Shown here: one piece after another, positions 17,282 to 26,335 of the stretch
Layout: each line of letters begins with the position of its first letter
Numbering within the stretch: position 1 is the first letter of the stretch
From: Enterococcus cecorum DSM 20682 = ATCC 43198
Lineage (GTDB): Bacteria > Bacillota > Bacilli > Lactobacillales > Enterococcaceae
DNA: 64,000 nt
Direction of reading: 5' to 3'
Assembly: GCF_000407565.1 (NCBI RefSeq)
Contig: NZ_ASWI01000003.1
Location: 869,501 to 933,500 of the forward strand
Made by a program: the position numbers and the translations under genes
Notes under the pieces: model-generated
Told to the model about the DNA's origin: nothing
Databases searched by the model: none
Seen by the model: the letters and a program-made list of their open reading frames with translations, nothing else

Positions 17282-18349
17282 ATGATGATTCGAGTAGAAA
17301 ACTTACGCAAATTAATGAGAGAAAATGATTTAGAGGCTTTTTTAGTCACTAGTCCATATAATTTGCGCTACTTAACAAACTTTACAGGAACAACTGGTCT
17401 AGCAGTTATTACGTTAGCCAATGCTTACTTTGTCACTGACTTCCGTTATACTGAACAAGCAGCGATGCAAGCAAAAGGCTATACCATTGTGAAAAATACT
17501 GGTCCAATCTTTGAAGAAGTAGCTAAGATTTGCACACAAGATGGGTTGAAGAATCTAGCCTTTGAAGAAAGCTTTGTGACTGTCAGAGATTATGATCAAT
17601 TAGAAGATCTAATCCACGAAACTTCTTTAGTGCCAGTGAGCGGATTAATTGAATCTTTACGTGAAATTAAAGATGAAAAAGAAGTCGAAATCACGAAAAA
17701 AGCTTGCGAAATCGCGGACAAAGCCTTTTTACACATTCTTGACTATGTAAAACCAGGCATGAGCGAAATTCAAGTAGCAAACGAATTGGATTTCTTCATG
17801 CGTTCTTTAGGTGCAAGTGGTGTCAGCTTTGATACGATTGTGGCAAGTGGTTTACGTTCAGCTATGCCACATGGTGTTGCAAGTGAAAAATTAATTGAAC
17901 AAAATGATTTAATTACGATTGACTTTGGTTGCTACTATCAAGGTTATGTTTCAGATATGACTCGTACTTTTGCAATTGGCGATCCTGGAGAAAAATTAAA
18001 AGAAATTTATCAAGTGGTATTGGAAGCTCAATTAAAAGTCATCGAAGCCGCTAAACCAGGCATGACTGGCGTTCAATTGGATGCAGTGGCTCGTGATCAT
18101 ATTGCTTCTTATGGCTATGGTGAAGCATTTGGTCACTCAACGGGTCATGGGATTGGTCTAGAAATCCACGAAGGGCCAAATGTATCCTTCAGAGCAGAGA
18201 AAGCTTTTGTGCCAGGAAATATTATTACAGATGAACCAGGTATCTACTTACCAGGTGTTGGTGGGGTACGTATTGAAGACGACCTATTGATTACCCAAAC
18301 TGGCAATGAAGTCTTAACACATGCACCAAAAGAATTAATTCTCTTATAA
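17282..18349 (+). CDS. pepP: Xaa-Pro peptidase, M24B family
   Basis: A cytoplasmic metallopeptidase of 355 residues that acts on X-Pro bonds. The creatinase-like N-terminal domain (1-125) is followed by the pita-bread catalytic domain. The two-metal ligands are visible: IDFGCYYQGYVSDMTRTF (two Asp), FGHSTGHGIGLEIHEGP (His), TDEPGIYLPG (Glu) and VRIEDDLLI (Glu). In many Firmicutes this gene (yqhT) is followed by efp; here yqhY follows instead, with no efp between. AGAGAAGAGAAGG precedes the ATG. Confidence 0.9.
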   Translation: MMIRVENLRKLMRENDLEAFLVTSPYNLRYLTNFTGTTGLAVITLANAYFVTDFRYTEQAAMQAKGYTIVKNTGPIFEEVAKICTQDGLKNLAFEESFVTVRDYDQLEDLIHETSLVPVSGLIESLREIKDEKEVEITKKACEIADKAFLHILDYVKPGMSEIQVANELDFFMRSLGASGVSFDTIVASGLRSAMPHGVASEKLIEQNDLITIDFGCYYQGYVSDMTRTFAIGDPGEKLKEIYQVVLEAQLKVIEAAKPGMTGVQLDAVARDHIASYGYGEAFGHSTGHGIGLEIHEGPNVSFRAEKAFVPGNIITDEPGIYLPGVGGVRIEDDLLITQTGNEVLTHAPKELILL

Positions 18350-18444
18350 TCTTGTTAGAATTACACCAAGCTATAGATTATCAGCGCATAAAATGATAAA
18401 ATAGTTGTGAATGATAACTATCTGTTAGAATTGGAGGAAATAAG

Positions 18445-18870
18445 ATGGCTGATGAAAAAGCTTTAAAATTAGATGTCCAAGATGAACTTGGCGAAATCGT
18501 CATCGCCCCTGAAGTTATTGAAATTATTAGTGGGATTGCTGCTTCTAAAGTAGAGGGCGTATATAAAATGCAAGGATCTTTTGCTAATAATGTAACAGAA
18601 TTGCTTGGTCGTAGTGTCTATGGTAAAGGCGTTTATCTATCAAACACTGAAGATGGAATCCAAGTAGATGCTTATGTGAGCGTAAAATATGGCGTTTCTG
18701 TCCCTAAAGTAGCAACCGAAATCCAACAACGTATCAAACAACAAGTCCTATTCATGACTGATGTGACTTTAGCTCAAGTCAATGTGCATATTGTAGCAGT
18801 GATTCCAGAAAAACAAGAAGCAGTGAACTTAGACGAACTTTTTGATGATAATGAGGACGACAATGAATAA
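18445..18870 (+). CDS. yqhY: Asp23/Gls24 family envelope stress response protein
   Basis: A 141-residue YqhY-type member of the Asp23/Gls24 family (GEIVIAPEVIEIISGIAASKVEGVYKM). It has no signal peptide and an acidic tail. In Bacillus this paralogue sits beside accBC and nusB and is linked to control of fatty-acid precursor supply. Here accBC are absent but nusB is directly downstream. GGAGG lies before the ATG; the stop overlaps the nusB start by 8 bases. Confidence 0.88.
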   Translation: MADEKALKLDVQDELGEIVIAPEVIEIISGIAASKVEGVYKMQGSFANNVTELLGRSVYGKGVYLSNTEDGIQVDAYVSVKYGVSVPKVATEIQQRIKQQVLFMTDVTLAQVNVHIVAVIPEKQEAVNLDELFDDNEDDNE

Positions 18871-19306
18871 AGAATTATCCAGACATCAAATCCGTGAAAT
18901 AGCCATTCAAGCTTTGTTTCCGTTAAATTTTAACCAAGATTTAACGAAACAAGCGGCGATTAATCATGCAATTGAATTGAATTTAGTGGACCAATTAGAT
19001 GATGAGCAAGCTAGTTTTGTGCCGCCATACTTAGATGTATTAGTCAGCGGTGTGTGCGATAACCAAGCGACCATTGACCAATTAATTGAAAACCACTTAA
19101 AACCAGGTTGGAAGATTAATCGTTTAGCAAAAATGGATGTCACAATATTACGTTTAGCAATTTTTGAAATGAAGTATGTAGACGATGTACCGAATAATGT
19201 TGCTTTAAATGAAGCAATTGAATTGGCAAAAACCTTTAGTGATGAAAAATCGCGTCGTTTTGTCAATGGTCTTTTATCTGCAGTGAATCAAGAATTACAA
19301 GCATAA
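18863..19306 (+). CDS. nusB: Transcription antitermination factor NusB
   Basis: A 147-residue all-helical RNA-binding factor which, with NusE (S10), binds boxA in rRNA leaders and supports antitermination. It shows the family start (LSRHQIREIAIQALFPLNF) and end (DEKSRRFVNGLLSAVNQE). ATG 18863 overlaps the yqhY stop and has GAGGA 5 bases upstream. An earlier frame opening at 18842 lies within yqhY and has no ribosome-binding site. A terminator-like hairpin separates it from folD. Confidence 0.93.
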   Translation: MNKELSRHQIREIAIQALFPLNFNQDLTKQAAINHAIELNLVDQLDDEQASFVPPYLDVLVSGVCDNQATIDQLIENHLKPGWKINRLAKMDVTILRLAIFEMKYVDDVPNNVALNEAIELAKTFSDEKSRRFVNGLLSAVNQELQA

Positions 19307-19314
19307 GTAGGTTA

Positions 19315-19366
19315 GACCGAAATTTCTCAAATTTGGAAACACAAATCGGGGGAATTTCGGTTTTTT
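19315..19366 (+). terminator. Terminator or attenuator between nusB and folD
   Basis: ACCGAAATT (19316-19324) pairs with AATTTCGGT (19353-19361) and a T-run follows. It lies 33 bases before folD, so partial read-through is likely. Confidence 0.7.
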
Positions 19367-19398
19367 AAATCTAAAAAAAGAAAAAGGGGGTCTAACAA

Positions 19399-20250
19399 AT
19401 GCATCTATTGAATGGAAAAGAATTGGCACAAAAATTACAGCAGGAAATGACGCAAGAAGTAACTGAATTGAAGGAAAAGGGACTACAACCTGGACTAGCC
19501 GTGATTTTAGTTGGTGAAGATCCAGCAAGTCAAGTGTATGTCCGTAATAAAGAACGCGCAGCAAATAATATTGGTATGTATTCGGTCGTGTATCGCTTAC
19601 CAGAAACAACTAGTGAAGCAGATTTGATTACTAAAATTGAAGAATTGAATCATGATGATAAGGTTCACGGCATTTTAGTACAGTTGCCGTTGCCAAAGCA
19701 TATTAATGAAGATTTAGTGCTTGATACCATTGATCCAGCTAAGGATGTCGACGGTTTCCATCCAATGAATTTAGGAAATCTTTTTGCTGGCAAACCTACG
19801 ATGATTCCATGTACACCAGCCGGAATCATGGAGTTAATTAAACTTTCGGGCATAGATTTAGCTGGGAAAAATGCTGTGATTATTGGCCGTAGTAATATTG
19901 TTGGTAAACCCATGGCACACCTTTTACTACAAGCAAATGCGACCGTGACGATTTGCCATTCGAAAACCAAGGATCTTCCTAAAGTAGCGAAACAAGCAGA
20001 TGTTTTAGTCGTAGCGATTGGTCGTGCGAATTTTGTGACCGCTGATTTTGTCAAAGAAGGCGCAGTTGTGATTGATGTAGGGATTAATCGTGATGAAAAT
20101 AATAAATTAACGGGTGATGTGAAATTTGATGAAGTCGCACCGTTAACCAGTTTCATTACGCCAGTGCCTGGTGGGGTTGGCCCAATGACAATTACGATGT
20201 TAATGCGTCAAACGATTGATGCGGCTAAAAGAAAGGAAAATGTTCGTTGA
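19399..20250 (+). CDS. folD: Bifunctional methylene-THF dehydrogenase/cyclohydrolase
   Basis: Interconverts 5,10-methylene- and 10-formyl-tetrahydrofolate for purine and formyl-Met synthesis. The 283-residue enzyme has [17 protein letters not shown], containing the catalytic Lys, QLPLPKHI, the NADP loop [14 protein letters not shown] and the C-terminal [22 protein letters not shown] precedes the ATG. Its TGA stop overlaps the TTG start of xseA by four bases, so folD, xseA, xseB, ispA and tlyA form one tightly packed operon. Confidence 0.97.
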   Translation: MHLLNGKELAQKLQQEMTQEVTELKEKGLQPGLAVILVGEDPASQVYVRNKERAANNIGMYSVVYRLPETTSEADLITKIEELNHDDKVHGILVQLPLPKHINEDLVLDTIDPAKDVDGFHPMNLGNLFAGKPTMIPCTPAGIMELIKLSGIDLAGKNAVIIGRSNIVGKPMAHLLLQANATVTICHSKTKDLPKVAKQADVLVVAIGRANFVTADFVKEGAVVIDVGINRDENNKLTGDVKFDEVAPLTSFITPVPGGVGPMTITMLMRQTIDAAKRKENVR

Positions 20251-21587
20251 GTCAACCAGAATACTTAACGGTGAGTGCCTTAACGCGTTATATCAAGACG
20301 AAATTTGATAATGACCCTTACATGAAACGTGTCTATTTAACTGGGGAGATTTCAAATTTTAGAAAAAGACCGAACCATCAGTATTTTTCGCTCAAAGATG
20401 ACCATGCGAAAATATCAGCTGTGATGTTTCGGGGCCCATTTAGTAGGGTAAAATTCGATGTCCAAGATGGGATGAAAGTCTTGGTGGTCGGTTATGTCTC
20501 GGTGTATGAAGCTTCCGGAAGTTATCAGATTACGATCGAGCATATGGAACCAGATGGCATCGGGGCACTATACCAAGCTTTTGAACAATTAAAAGAAAAA
20601 TTATCTAAAGAAGGTTTGTTCACAGCACCGAAAAAGCCTTTACCAAGATTTCCCAAACGCATCGGGGTTATTACAAGTCCTTCTGGGGCGGTGATTCGTG
20701 ATATTATGACGACGATTAATAGACGTTATCCAATTGCACAAATTATTCTATATCCGACAGTCGTGCAAGGCGATCAGTCCGCCGATGATTTGGTGCGTAA
20801 TATTAAGCGTGCCGATGAGTCGGGCAATTTCGATACCTTGATTATCGGACGCGGTGGTGGTTCCATTGAGGATTTATGGCCTTTTAATGAAGAAAAAGTA
20901 GCTAGAGCAATTTTTGCTTGTCAGACACCAGTTATTTCTTCGGTAGGCCATGAAACGGATACGACGATTGCTGATTTTGTGGCAGATGTCAGAGCAGCTA
21001 CCCCAACTGCGGCGGCCGAGCTTGCGGTACCTGTATTAAGTGAGGAAATAATGAAGATTGACCAACAAAAGATGCGCTTAATGCAAGCTTTTGCCAATCA
21101 ATTGAAATTAAAAAATCAACGCTTAAACCGGGTGCAACAAAGTTATGTCTTTGCCCAACCGCATCGTCTTTATGAAGCCCAATCGCAAAAACTTGACCAA
21201 TTGCAACAGCGACTAACCAGTAGCATGCAGGCGCAATTGCATCAACAAGAACGTCGCTATCAACAATTAAGTCAACGTTTAATCCAACAAAATCCTAGTC
21301 ATCGTTTGCAAAATGAGCAACAAAAGCTAGGATATCTAACGGAAAGCTTGCAACGTCAAATGCAACTACTTTTCCAAAAGAAAGTACAAGGCTTCAATCA
21401 AGCTTTGGTTTCACTGGATTTATTAAGTCCTCTAAAAACCATGCAGCGTGGATTTAGCTATACAACAGTGGATGAGCAAGTGGTTAAAAGTGTTGTACAA
21501 TTAGCCCCTAACCAAGTAATTACCGTACATTATGCCGATGGTACAATTCAAGCGCAGGTGCAATCCATTCAGAAAAAAGAAAAGTGA
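20247..21587 (+). CDS. xseA: Exonuclease VII large subunit
   Basis: The catalytic subunit of ExoVII, which degrades single-stranded DNA from both ends. The 446-residue protein has an N-terminal OB fold ([15 protein letters not shown] to about 110), the catalytic domain with [30 protein letters not shown] and [27 protein letters not shown], then a long Gln-rich coiled coil (about 270-400). It starts at TTG within the folD stop (TTGA), a clear sign of translational coupling. xseB follows directly. Confidence 0.96.
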   Translation: MSQPEYLTVSALTRYIKTKFDNDPYMKRVYLTGEISNFRKRPNHQYFSLKDDHAKISAVMFRGPFSRVKFDVQDGMKVLVVGYVSVYEASGSYQITIEHMEPDGIGALYQAFEQLKEKLSKEGLFTAPKKPLPRFPKRIGVITSPSGAVIRDIMTTINRRYPIAQIILYPTVVQGDQSADDLVRNIKRADESGNFDTLIIGRGGGSIEDLWPFNEEKVARAIFACQTPVISSVGHETDTTIADFVADVRAATPTAAAELAVPVLSEEIMKIDQQKMRLMQAFANQLKLKNQRLNRVQQSYVFAQPHRLYEAQSQKLDQLQQRLTSSMQAQLHQQERRYQQLSQRLIQQNPSHRLQNEQQKLGYLTESLQRQMQLLFQKKVQGFNQALVSLDLLSPLKTMQRGFSYTTVDEQVVKSVVQLAPNQVITVHYADGTIQAQVQSIQKKEK

Positions 21588-21595
21588 GGAAAATC

Positions 21596-21820
21596 ATGTC
21601 AGAATTAACTTTTGAACAGTCTTTACAACAGTTAGAACAAATTGTTTCGCAACTAGAGCGTGGCGATGTGCCGTTAGAAGAAGCTTTAGATGCCTTTCAA
21701 AAAGGAATGGTTTTATCTAAACAATGTAAAGAACAATTAGCCAATGCCGAAAAAACGTTGGCCAAAATGATGACCGACGCCAATCAAGAAGTGCCATTTG
21801 AAGAGGCTAAGAATGAATAA
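21596..21820 (+). CDS. xseB: Exonuclease VII small subunit
   Basis: A 74-residue helical-hairpin subunit; several copies bind the XseA coiled coil. [31 protein letters not shown] is the family signature. ATG 21596 has GAGGA upstream, 8 bases after the xseA stop. Its last codons overlap the ispA start. Confidence 0.95.
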   Translation: MSELTFEQSLQQLEQIVSQLERGDVPLEEALDAFQKGMVLSKQCKEQLANAEKTLAKMMTDANQEVPFEEAKNE

Positions 21821-22691
21821 GGAATTAACTCAGGCGATGCAGCAAGTCGAAACCTTAATGGAGCAGTTAGTCCTGGATTTGACCAATGATGAATTGCTTG
21901 CTAAAAGTATGTGCTATTCCCTTGCAGCAGGTGGCAAGCGAATTCGTCCGCAAATCTTTTTAGCGACTTTACAAGCATTTGGTGTACCTCTAGAGGAAGA
22001 AGCCTTAAAAATTGCAGCAGTTATCGAAATGATGCATACTTATTCATTGATTCATGATGACTTGCCAAGCGTGGATGATGATGATTTACGTCGTGGGAAA
22101 CCAACCAACCATAAAGTTTTTGGAGAAGCCATGGCCTTATTCGCTGGCGATGCTTTATTGACTTTGTGTTTTGAGATATTGGCTCAGTTAAACTTACCGT
22201 CATCTATCAAGACTCAGTTGATTGCGCACTTAGCCAGAGCAGCTGGTCCTTCTGGAATTGTGGCTGGTCAAGCAAGTGATGTCCAAGCAGAAAAGCAGCA
22301 TGTCCCGTTAGAACGATTAGTCCAAATTCACGAGCGAAAAACGGGTGCACTGTTACAATATTGTTTTGTTGCTGCCGGGATTGTCGCTGGTGGATCAAAG
22401 GAACAATTTGCATTACTGAAAACATTAGGGATGGATGTTGGGATTGCCTTTCAAGTGCGGGATGATTTACTAGATATATTAGCAACCACACAAGAACTAG
22501 GCAAAACAGCTGGGCGCGATCTTGAACTGGAAAAAAGTACGTATCCTGCGTTACTAGGCATCCAAGGAGCAAAACAGGCTTTAGCTGATTACTTGTTGAA
22601 AGCCAAACAAGCTTGTCAGATGCTCGCTGAAGACGGAATGGATATGACTGAGCTAGTAAAAATCATTGAAAAATTAGAATTGAGGGATTAA
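21813..22691 (+). CDS. ispA: Geranylgeranyl/farnesyl diphosphate synthase (IspA type)
   Basis: Chain elongation of isoprenyl diphosphates feeding undecaprenyl-P and quinone synthesis. The 292-residue protein has GGKRIRP, the first Asp-rich motif [19 protein letters not shown] (about residues 81-99) and the second DDLLDI (about 218). ATG 21813 overlaps the xseB stop, with GAGG before it. In Bacillus dxs follows here; its absence fits use of the mevalonate pathway. Confidence 0.93.
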   Translation: MNKELTQAMQQVETLMEQLVLDLTNDELLAKSMCYSLAAGGKRIRPQIFLATLQAFGVPLEEEALKIAAVIEMMHTYSLIHDDLPSVDDDDLRRGKPTNHKVFGEAMALFAGDALLTLCFEILAQLNLPSSIKTQLIAHLARAAGPSGIVAGQASDVQAEKQHVPLERLVQIHERKTGALLQYCFVAAGIVAGGSKEQFALLKTLGMDVGIAFQVRDDLLDILATTQELGKTAGRDLELEKSTYPALLGIQGAKQALADYLLKAKQACQMLAEDGMDMTELVKIIEKLELRD

Positions 22692-22694
22692 TAC

Positions 22695-23510
22695 TTGAAA
22701 AAAGAACGAGTAGATGTCCTTTGTGTGATGCAAGGATTATTTGATACCAGAGAACAAGCCAAGCGTGGAATTATGGCCGGCTTAGTTTATAATGATAAGC
22801 ACGAACGCTTGGACAAACCTGGTGAAAAAATTGATGCCAGTATGACTTTAGAAATTAAAGGAAAAAAACTTCCTTATGTTTCTCGAGGGGGCCTAAAATT
22901 AGAGAAAGCCTTAAAAATTTTTGATTTTACAGTTAAAGATAAAATCGTTTTAGACATTGGCGCTTCAACCGGTGGCTTTACCGATGTGGCTTTGCAAAAT
23001 GGTGCGAAGTTAAGTTATGCCTTAGATGTTGGCTATAATCAGTTGGCTTGGAAGATTCGTCAAGATGAACGAGTGGTTGTGATGGAGCGGACGAATTTTC
23101 GCTATAGTAAACCTACAGACTTTTTAGAAGGATTACCACAAGTGGCGACCATCGATGTTTCCTTTATTTCTTTAAGTTTGATTTTGCCGCCTTTATATGA
23201 GATTTTAGTGGCGGACGGTGATGTCATGGCTTTAATCAAACCGCAATTTGAAGCAGGAAAGGAATTTGTCGGCAAACACGGGATAGTCAAAGATCCAAAA
23301 GTGCATCAAGCCGTGATTGAAAAAGTGATTGATCTTTCGCTTGAGACTGGTTTTTCAGTTGAGAATTTAAGCTTTTCACCGATAACCGGCGGCGAGGGCA
23401 ATATCGAATTTTTAATACATCTGAAAAAAGCGAGTTTACCGGCAAGTGTTTCAAGTAATGTGGATGTCACTGAGGTAGTGAGACAAGCGCATGAACGTTT
23501 AGAAAAATAG
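22695..23510 (+). CDS. tlyA: TlyA family rRNA 2'-O-methyltransferase
   Basis: A 271-residue protein: an N-terminal S4 RNA-binding domain (MKKERVDVLCVMQGLFDTREQAKRGIMAG) and an FtsJ-type Rossmann methyltransferase domain with the SAM loop LDIGASTGGFTDVALQNGA (about 88-106). The Mycobacterium homologue methylates 16S and 23S rRNA, and Bacillus YqxC is the positional counterpart here. Annotations as haemolysin for this family are misleading. It starts at TTG with GAGGG 8 bases upstream and a terminator follows. Confidence 0.9.
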   Translation: MKKERVDVLCVMQGLFDTREQAKRGIMAGLVYNDKHERLDKPGEKIDASMTLEIKGKKLPYVSRGGLKLEKALKIFDFTVKDKIVLDIGASTGGFTDVALQNGAKLSYALDVGYNQLAWKIRQDERVVVMERTNFRYSKPTDFLEGLPQVATIDVSFISLSLILPPLYEILVADGDVMALIKPQFEAGKEFVGKHGIVKDPKVHQAVIEKVIDLSLETGFSVENLSFSPITGGEGNIEFLIHLKKASLPASVSSNVDVTEVVRQAHERLEK

Positions 23511-23517
23511 TGAAAGT

Positions 23518-23555
23518 TAGACCATGTAGAAAATAAATGCTGCATGGTCTTTTTG
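23518..23555 (+). terminator. Terminator after tlyA
   Basis: AGACCATG pairs with CATGGTCT, then TTTT. Confidence 0.8.
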
Positions 23556-23564
23556 TCCTATTCA

Positions 23565-23573
23565 TGTTATAAT
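23565..23573 (+). promoter_or_regulatory. Extended -10 promoter of argR-recN
   Basis: TGTTATAAT is an extended -10 element with a perfect TATAAT at 23568-23573. The -35 (TGGTCT) is poor. It places the transcript start near 23580, which excludes the ATG at 23581 as the argR start. Confidence 0.6.
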
Positions 23574-23613
23574 CGATTTCATGAATAAAAATAAATTTGG
23601 AAGGGGTAACGTA

Positions 23614-24060
23614 ATGCGTAAAAAAGATCGACACCGTTTAATTATCCGTTTATTAAACGAATTTGCGATTGAAAAACAAGAAGATTTTGTCGAGATTTTG
23701 AAAAAGCATGGGGTAGAAGTGACACAGGCAACTATTTCGCGTGATATCAAAGAGTTAAAGTTAGTAAAAATTCCAGCTGCAGATGGGAATTATCGCTATA
23801 GTTTACCGCAAGAATCAAATGAAGATTTGTTTAATAAATTATTACGCTTATTAAAAACGGCTTGTATCGCGATTGATTCCATGGATAAAATGATTATGAT
23901 TAAGACGATTCCTGGGAATGCTTCGGCGGTGGGGAATCTACTAGATAAATGTTTTAAAGAAGAATTATTTGGCTTACTGAATGATGATGATAGTATTTTG
24001 ATGATTTTACGTACAGAACAAGATTGTGCGACGATTTATCAAAAATTACGCAACTTTTAA
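23614..24060 (+). CDS. argR: Arginine repressor ArgR/AhrC
   Basis: A 148-residue winged-helix regulator of arginine synthesis and breakdown that also serves as the recombination cofactor ArgR in other systems. The DNA-binding domain has VEVTQATISRDIKELKLVKI (about 35-54). The C-terminal hexamerisation and arginine-binding domain has GNASAVGNLLDKC and GLLNDDDSILMIL. ATG 23614 follows GGAAGGGG; the ATG at 23581 is at the predicted transcript start and is rejected. It lies between tlyA and recN, the classic ahrC position. Confidence 0.9.
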   Translation: MRKKDRHRLIIRLLNEFAIEKQEDFVEILKKHGVEVTQATISRDIKELKLVKIPAADGNYRYSLPQESNEDLFNKLLRLLKTACIAIDSMDKMIMIKTIPGNASAVGNLLDKCFKEELFGLLNDDDSILMILRTEQDCATIYQKLRNF

Positions 24061-24080
24061 GCAGATTAGAGGGAAGAAAT

Positions 24081-25763
24081 GTGATTTTAGAGCTTTCTAT
24101 ACAAAATTTTGCGATTATTTCAGAATTACATTTGCACTTTAAACCAGGGATGACTGCTCTCACTGGGGAAACAGGGGCGGGGAAATCAATTATTATTGAT
24201 GCGATGTCACTATTAGCAGGAGCACGCTCATCCGTTGATTTTATTCGCCAAGGCTGTGATAAGTCGATGATTGAAGGGATTTTCGAGATTCCCCAACAAG
24301 TGGAATTCACTCTTTTAGCGCAAGAGTTAGGAATTGACTTAGAGGAAGGATATCTGATTATTCAGCGCGATATCACTTTAAATGGTAAGAGTTTCAATCG
24401 GATCAATGGGCGGACGATTACTTTAACCAACTTGAAGCGAATCGGTGCATTTTTAGTCGACATTCAAGGGCAAAATGATCACCAACAGTTATTGCAACCG
24501 GAAAAGCATTTGGATTTTGTCGATAGTTTTGCAGATGAGGCATTTAAGGAGAAAATCAAGCAGTATCAAGCAAAATTTAGTGAATATCAACAGTTGAAAC
24601 AGCGTGTGCACAAAATTCAGTCTAATGAACAACACTACATCCAACGAATGGATATGCTGCAATATCAAAAAGAAGAACTAGAACAAGCAGCATTAGTTGA
24701 AGGGGAAGAAGAAGCCCTAACAGAAGAACGGGAAAAACTATTGAATTTCCAAAAGATTATGGATGCTTTTGCGCAATCACATCAAGCGCTTGTGATGAAT
24801 GAGCCGAATTTATTGGATGGTATCTCACAGGTGGGGGATTTATTACAAGAAATTGCCCCAATCGATGCGGATTATGAAGCGTTAAATGAGCAAGTCCAAA
24901 ATGCGTATTATTTGTTACAAGATGTCGCTACAGGGATATCTAGACAGATGGATTTGATGGACATGGATGAAGCGCGTTTAGAAGAAATTGAAGAACGCCT
25001 AGCCGTCATCAAGAGGTTAAAACGCAAATATGGCGATACTATCACGAAGATGTTAGACTATCTTGCTGAAATTACCGAAGAATTGGAAGCAACGATGCAA
25101 TCAGAAGACCAGCTAGATCAGTTAGAAGCACAATTGGCTGATTTAGAAAAAGCTTTGATGAGTGAAGCTGAGGCCATTAGTCAAAAGCGTCATGAGATTG
25201 CCTTTCATTTATCGAAGGAAATCATGCAAGAACTCAAGGAATTATATCTGGAAAATACCCAGTTTGAAGTTCGCTTTGAAAAAGAAAAACAGTTGCAAGC
25301 TCAAGGAATAGACCAAGTAGAGTTTTATTTGACTACGAATCCAGGGGAACCATTAAAACCTTTAGTGAAAGTTGCTTCTGGTGGCGAGCTTTCTAGAATT
25401 TTACTCGCTTTGAAGTCGATTTTTTCTCGTAGCCAGCAGATGACGAGTATCATTTTCGATGAGGTTGATACCGGGGTAAGTGGTCGGGTGGCCCAAGCGA
25501 TTGCAGAAAAAATCTTAAATATTGCCCGCTCCTCTCAAGTATTGTGTATCACGCATTTACCACAAGTAGCGGCTGCGGCAGATAATCAGTATTTGATTCA
25601 AAAGCAAGTGCAAGATGGTCGTACTTCAACCACGGTTTTACCGCTAGATGAGGATCAAAGGGTGGAAGAAGTAGCGCGCATGCTTGCCGGTGCAGAAATT
25701 ACTGATTTAACTATCAAACACGCACAAGAATTGATTACTACACTAGACCAATTACGAAAATAA
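24081..25763 (+). CDS. recN: DNA repair protein RecN
   Basis: An SMC-like ATPase that acts on double-strand breaks. The 560-residue protein has Walker A GETGAGKSIIIDAMSLL near residue 33, two coiled-coil arms (about 150-370), the ABC signature SGGELSRI and Walker B IIFDEVDTGVSG. GTG at 24081 with AGAGGG 7 bases before it gives the standard N-terminus (ILELSIQNFAIISEL); a longer frame from 24024 would overlap argR and add nonhomologous residues. Confidence 0.95.
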   Translation: MILELSIQNFAIISELHLHFKPGMTALTGETGAGKSIIIDAMSLLAGARSSVDFIRQGCDKSMIEGIFEIPQQVEFTLLAQELGIDLEEGYLIIQRDITLNGKSFNRINGRTITLTNLKRIGAFLVDIQGQNDHQQLLQPEKHLDFVDSFADEAFKEKIKQYQAKFSEYQQLKQRVHKIQSNEQHYIQRMDMLQYQKEELEQAALVEGEEEALTEEREKLLNFQKIMDAFAQSHQALVMNEPNLLDGISQVGDLLQEIAPIDADYEALNEQVQNAYYLLQDVATGISRQMDLMDMDEARLEEIEERLAVIKRLKRKYGDTITKMLDYLAEITEELEATMQSEDQLDQLEAQLADLEKALMSEAEAISQKRHEIAFHLSKEIMQELKELYLENTQFEVRFEKEKQLQAQGIDQVEFYLTTNPGEPLKPLVKVASGGELSRILLALKSIFSRSQQMTSIIFDEVDTGVSGRVAQAIAEKILNIARSSQVLCITHLPQVAAAADNQYLIQKQVQDGRTSTTVLPLDEDQRVEEVARMLAGAEITDLTIKHAQELITTLDQLRK

Positions 25764-25794
25764 ACAAATCATCGCTTGAGCAAAAGAAAAGCCA

Positions 25795-25836
25795 AAAAAA
25801 AAGAGGCGTAACTTGCAAAAACGCCTCTATTTTTTA
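25795..25836 (+). terminator. Terminator after recN
   Basis: AGAGGCGT (25802-25809) pairs with ACGCCTCT (25821-25828), with an A-run before and ATTTTTT after. The palindromic repeat begins two bases later. Confidence 0.85.
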
Positions 25837-25837
25837 T

Positions 25838-25972
25838 AAGGTTGTGAGAAGGGTCGAACAGCTACAAGCAGCTAAGGTTGTCCGGAATGACAGGAAAATC
25901 CATTAGTATTAAAGATTTTCCTAGGCAGGCCGGCTTAGATGCGATGTAGCTACCCTGCGAACACCGTCAAAT
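25838..25972 (+). repeat. Palindromic intergenic repeat, unit B (type I)
   Basis: A 135-bp unit homologous over its whole length to 1265-1398. Its head is AAGGTTGTGAGAAGGGTCG. The outer stem pairs AGCTAC with GTAGCT, and the inner hairpin pairs AGGAAAATC (25892-25900) with GATTTTCCT (25914-25922). Against unit A1, two pairs in this stem have switched from G-C to A-T on both sides. The tail GAACACCGTCAAAT runs into a partial second unit. Confidence 0.75.
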
Positions 25973-26012
25973 AAGGTTGTGGGGCAGCTTGCTTTGCTAC
26001 CCTTCGAACATT
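25973..26012 (+). repeat. Partial repeat unit B2
   Basis: AAGGTTGTGGGGCAGCTTG and a CTTCGAACA tail resemble unit head and tail with the hairpin lost. It abuts the 3' end of the small DUF4044 gene. Confidence 0.5.
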
Positions 26013-26129
26013 TTACATAAGTGCTGCTACCGTTGATAAGACGACGCCACCAATTGTGACAATCAACATTGCCCAAATAACTACTTTAGTGACTTTTTCA
26101 AAGGTAGACATCTTTTTCTTTTCATTCAT
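26013..26129 (-). CDS. DUF4044 small membrane protein
   Basis: A 38-residue protein: a charged start (MNEKKKMSTFEKVTK) followed by one membrane helix (VVIWAMLIVTIGGVVLST). It matches the style of the DUF4044 family, short proteins encoded upstream of the mraZ division cluster in Enterococcus relatives. An AAAGGACG site lies about 8 bases before the ATG. A good minus-strand promoter (26171-26199) is present. Its function is unknown. It is short enough to be missed by length-filtered gene calling. Confidence 0.8.
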   Translation of the reverse strand: MNEKKKMSTFEKVTKVVIWAMLIVTIGGVVLSTVAALM

Positions 26130-26170
26130 ACGATTTCGTCCTTTTTCCATTTTTTTATAGTCTACAACCT

Positions 26171-26199
26171 ATTATACGTTAATTCAAGGAAAAGGACAA
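26171..26199 (-). promoter_or_regulatory. Promoter of the DUF4044 gene
   Basis: On the minus strand, TTGTCC, 17 bases, then a perfect TATAAT. The distance to the ATG is about 40 bases. Confidence 0.6.
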
Positions 26200-26335
26200 A
26201 GAATTTTTAAAAAGTTTGAAACACCGATGTAAAGTTTGTGGTGTATATTAGTCTTGGCTTAATGGATAAAGAGGATTTTATGCATTTCTCGCCAAGCAAT
26301 CATTAGGTAAATTTGAAGTAGAGAGGATTACATAA

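Noticed and set aside
19307-19398. A folate riboswitch before folD
   Set aside because: Only a simple terminator hairpin is visible; none of the conserved elements of the THF riboswitch were found.
19665-20156. A 163-codon open frame on the minus strand
   Set aside because: It lies fully inside folD, has no ribosome-binding site and its protein is low-complexity; folD is certain.
26280-26306. An 8-codon frame (MHFSPSNH) behind AGAGGA upstream of DUF3397
   Set aside because: There are no codon runs and no terminator after it, so it cannot be supported as a leader peptide.
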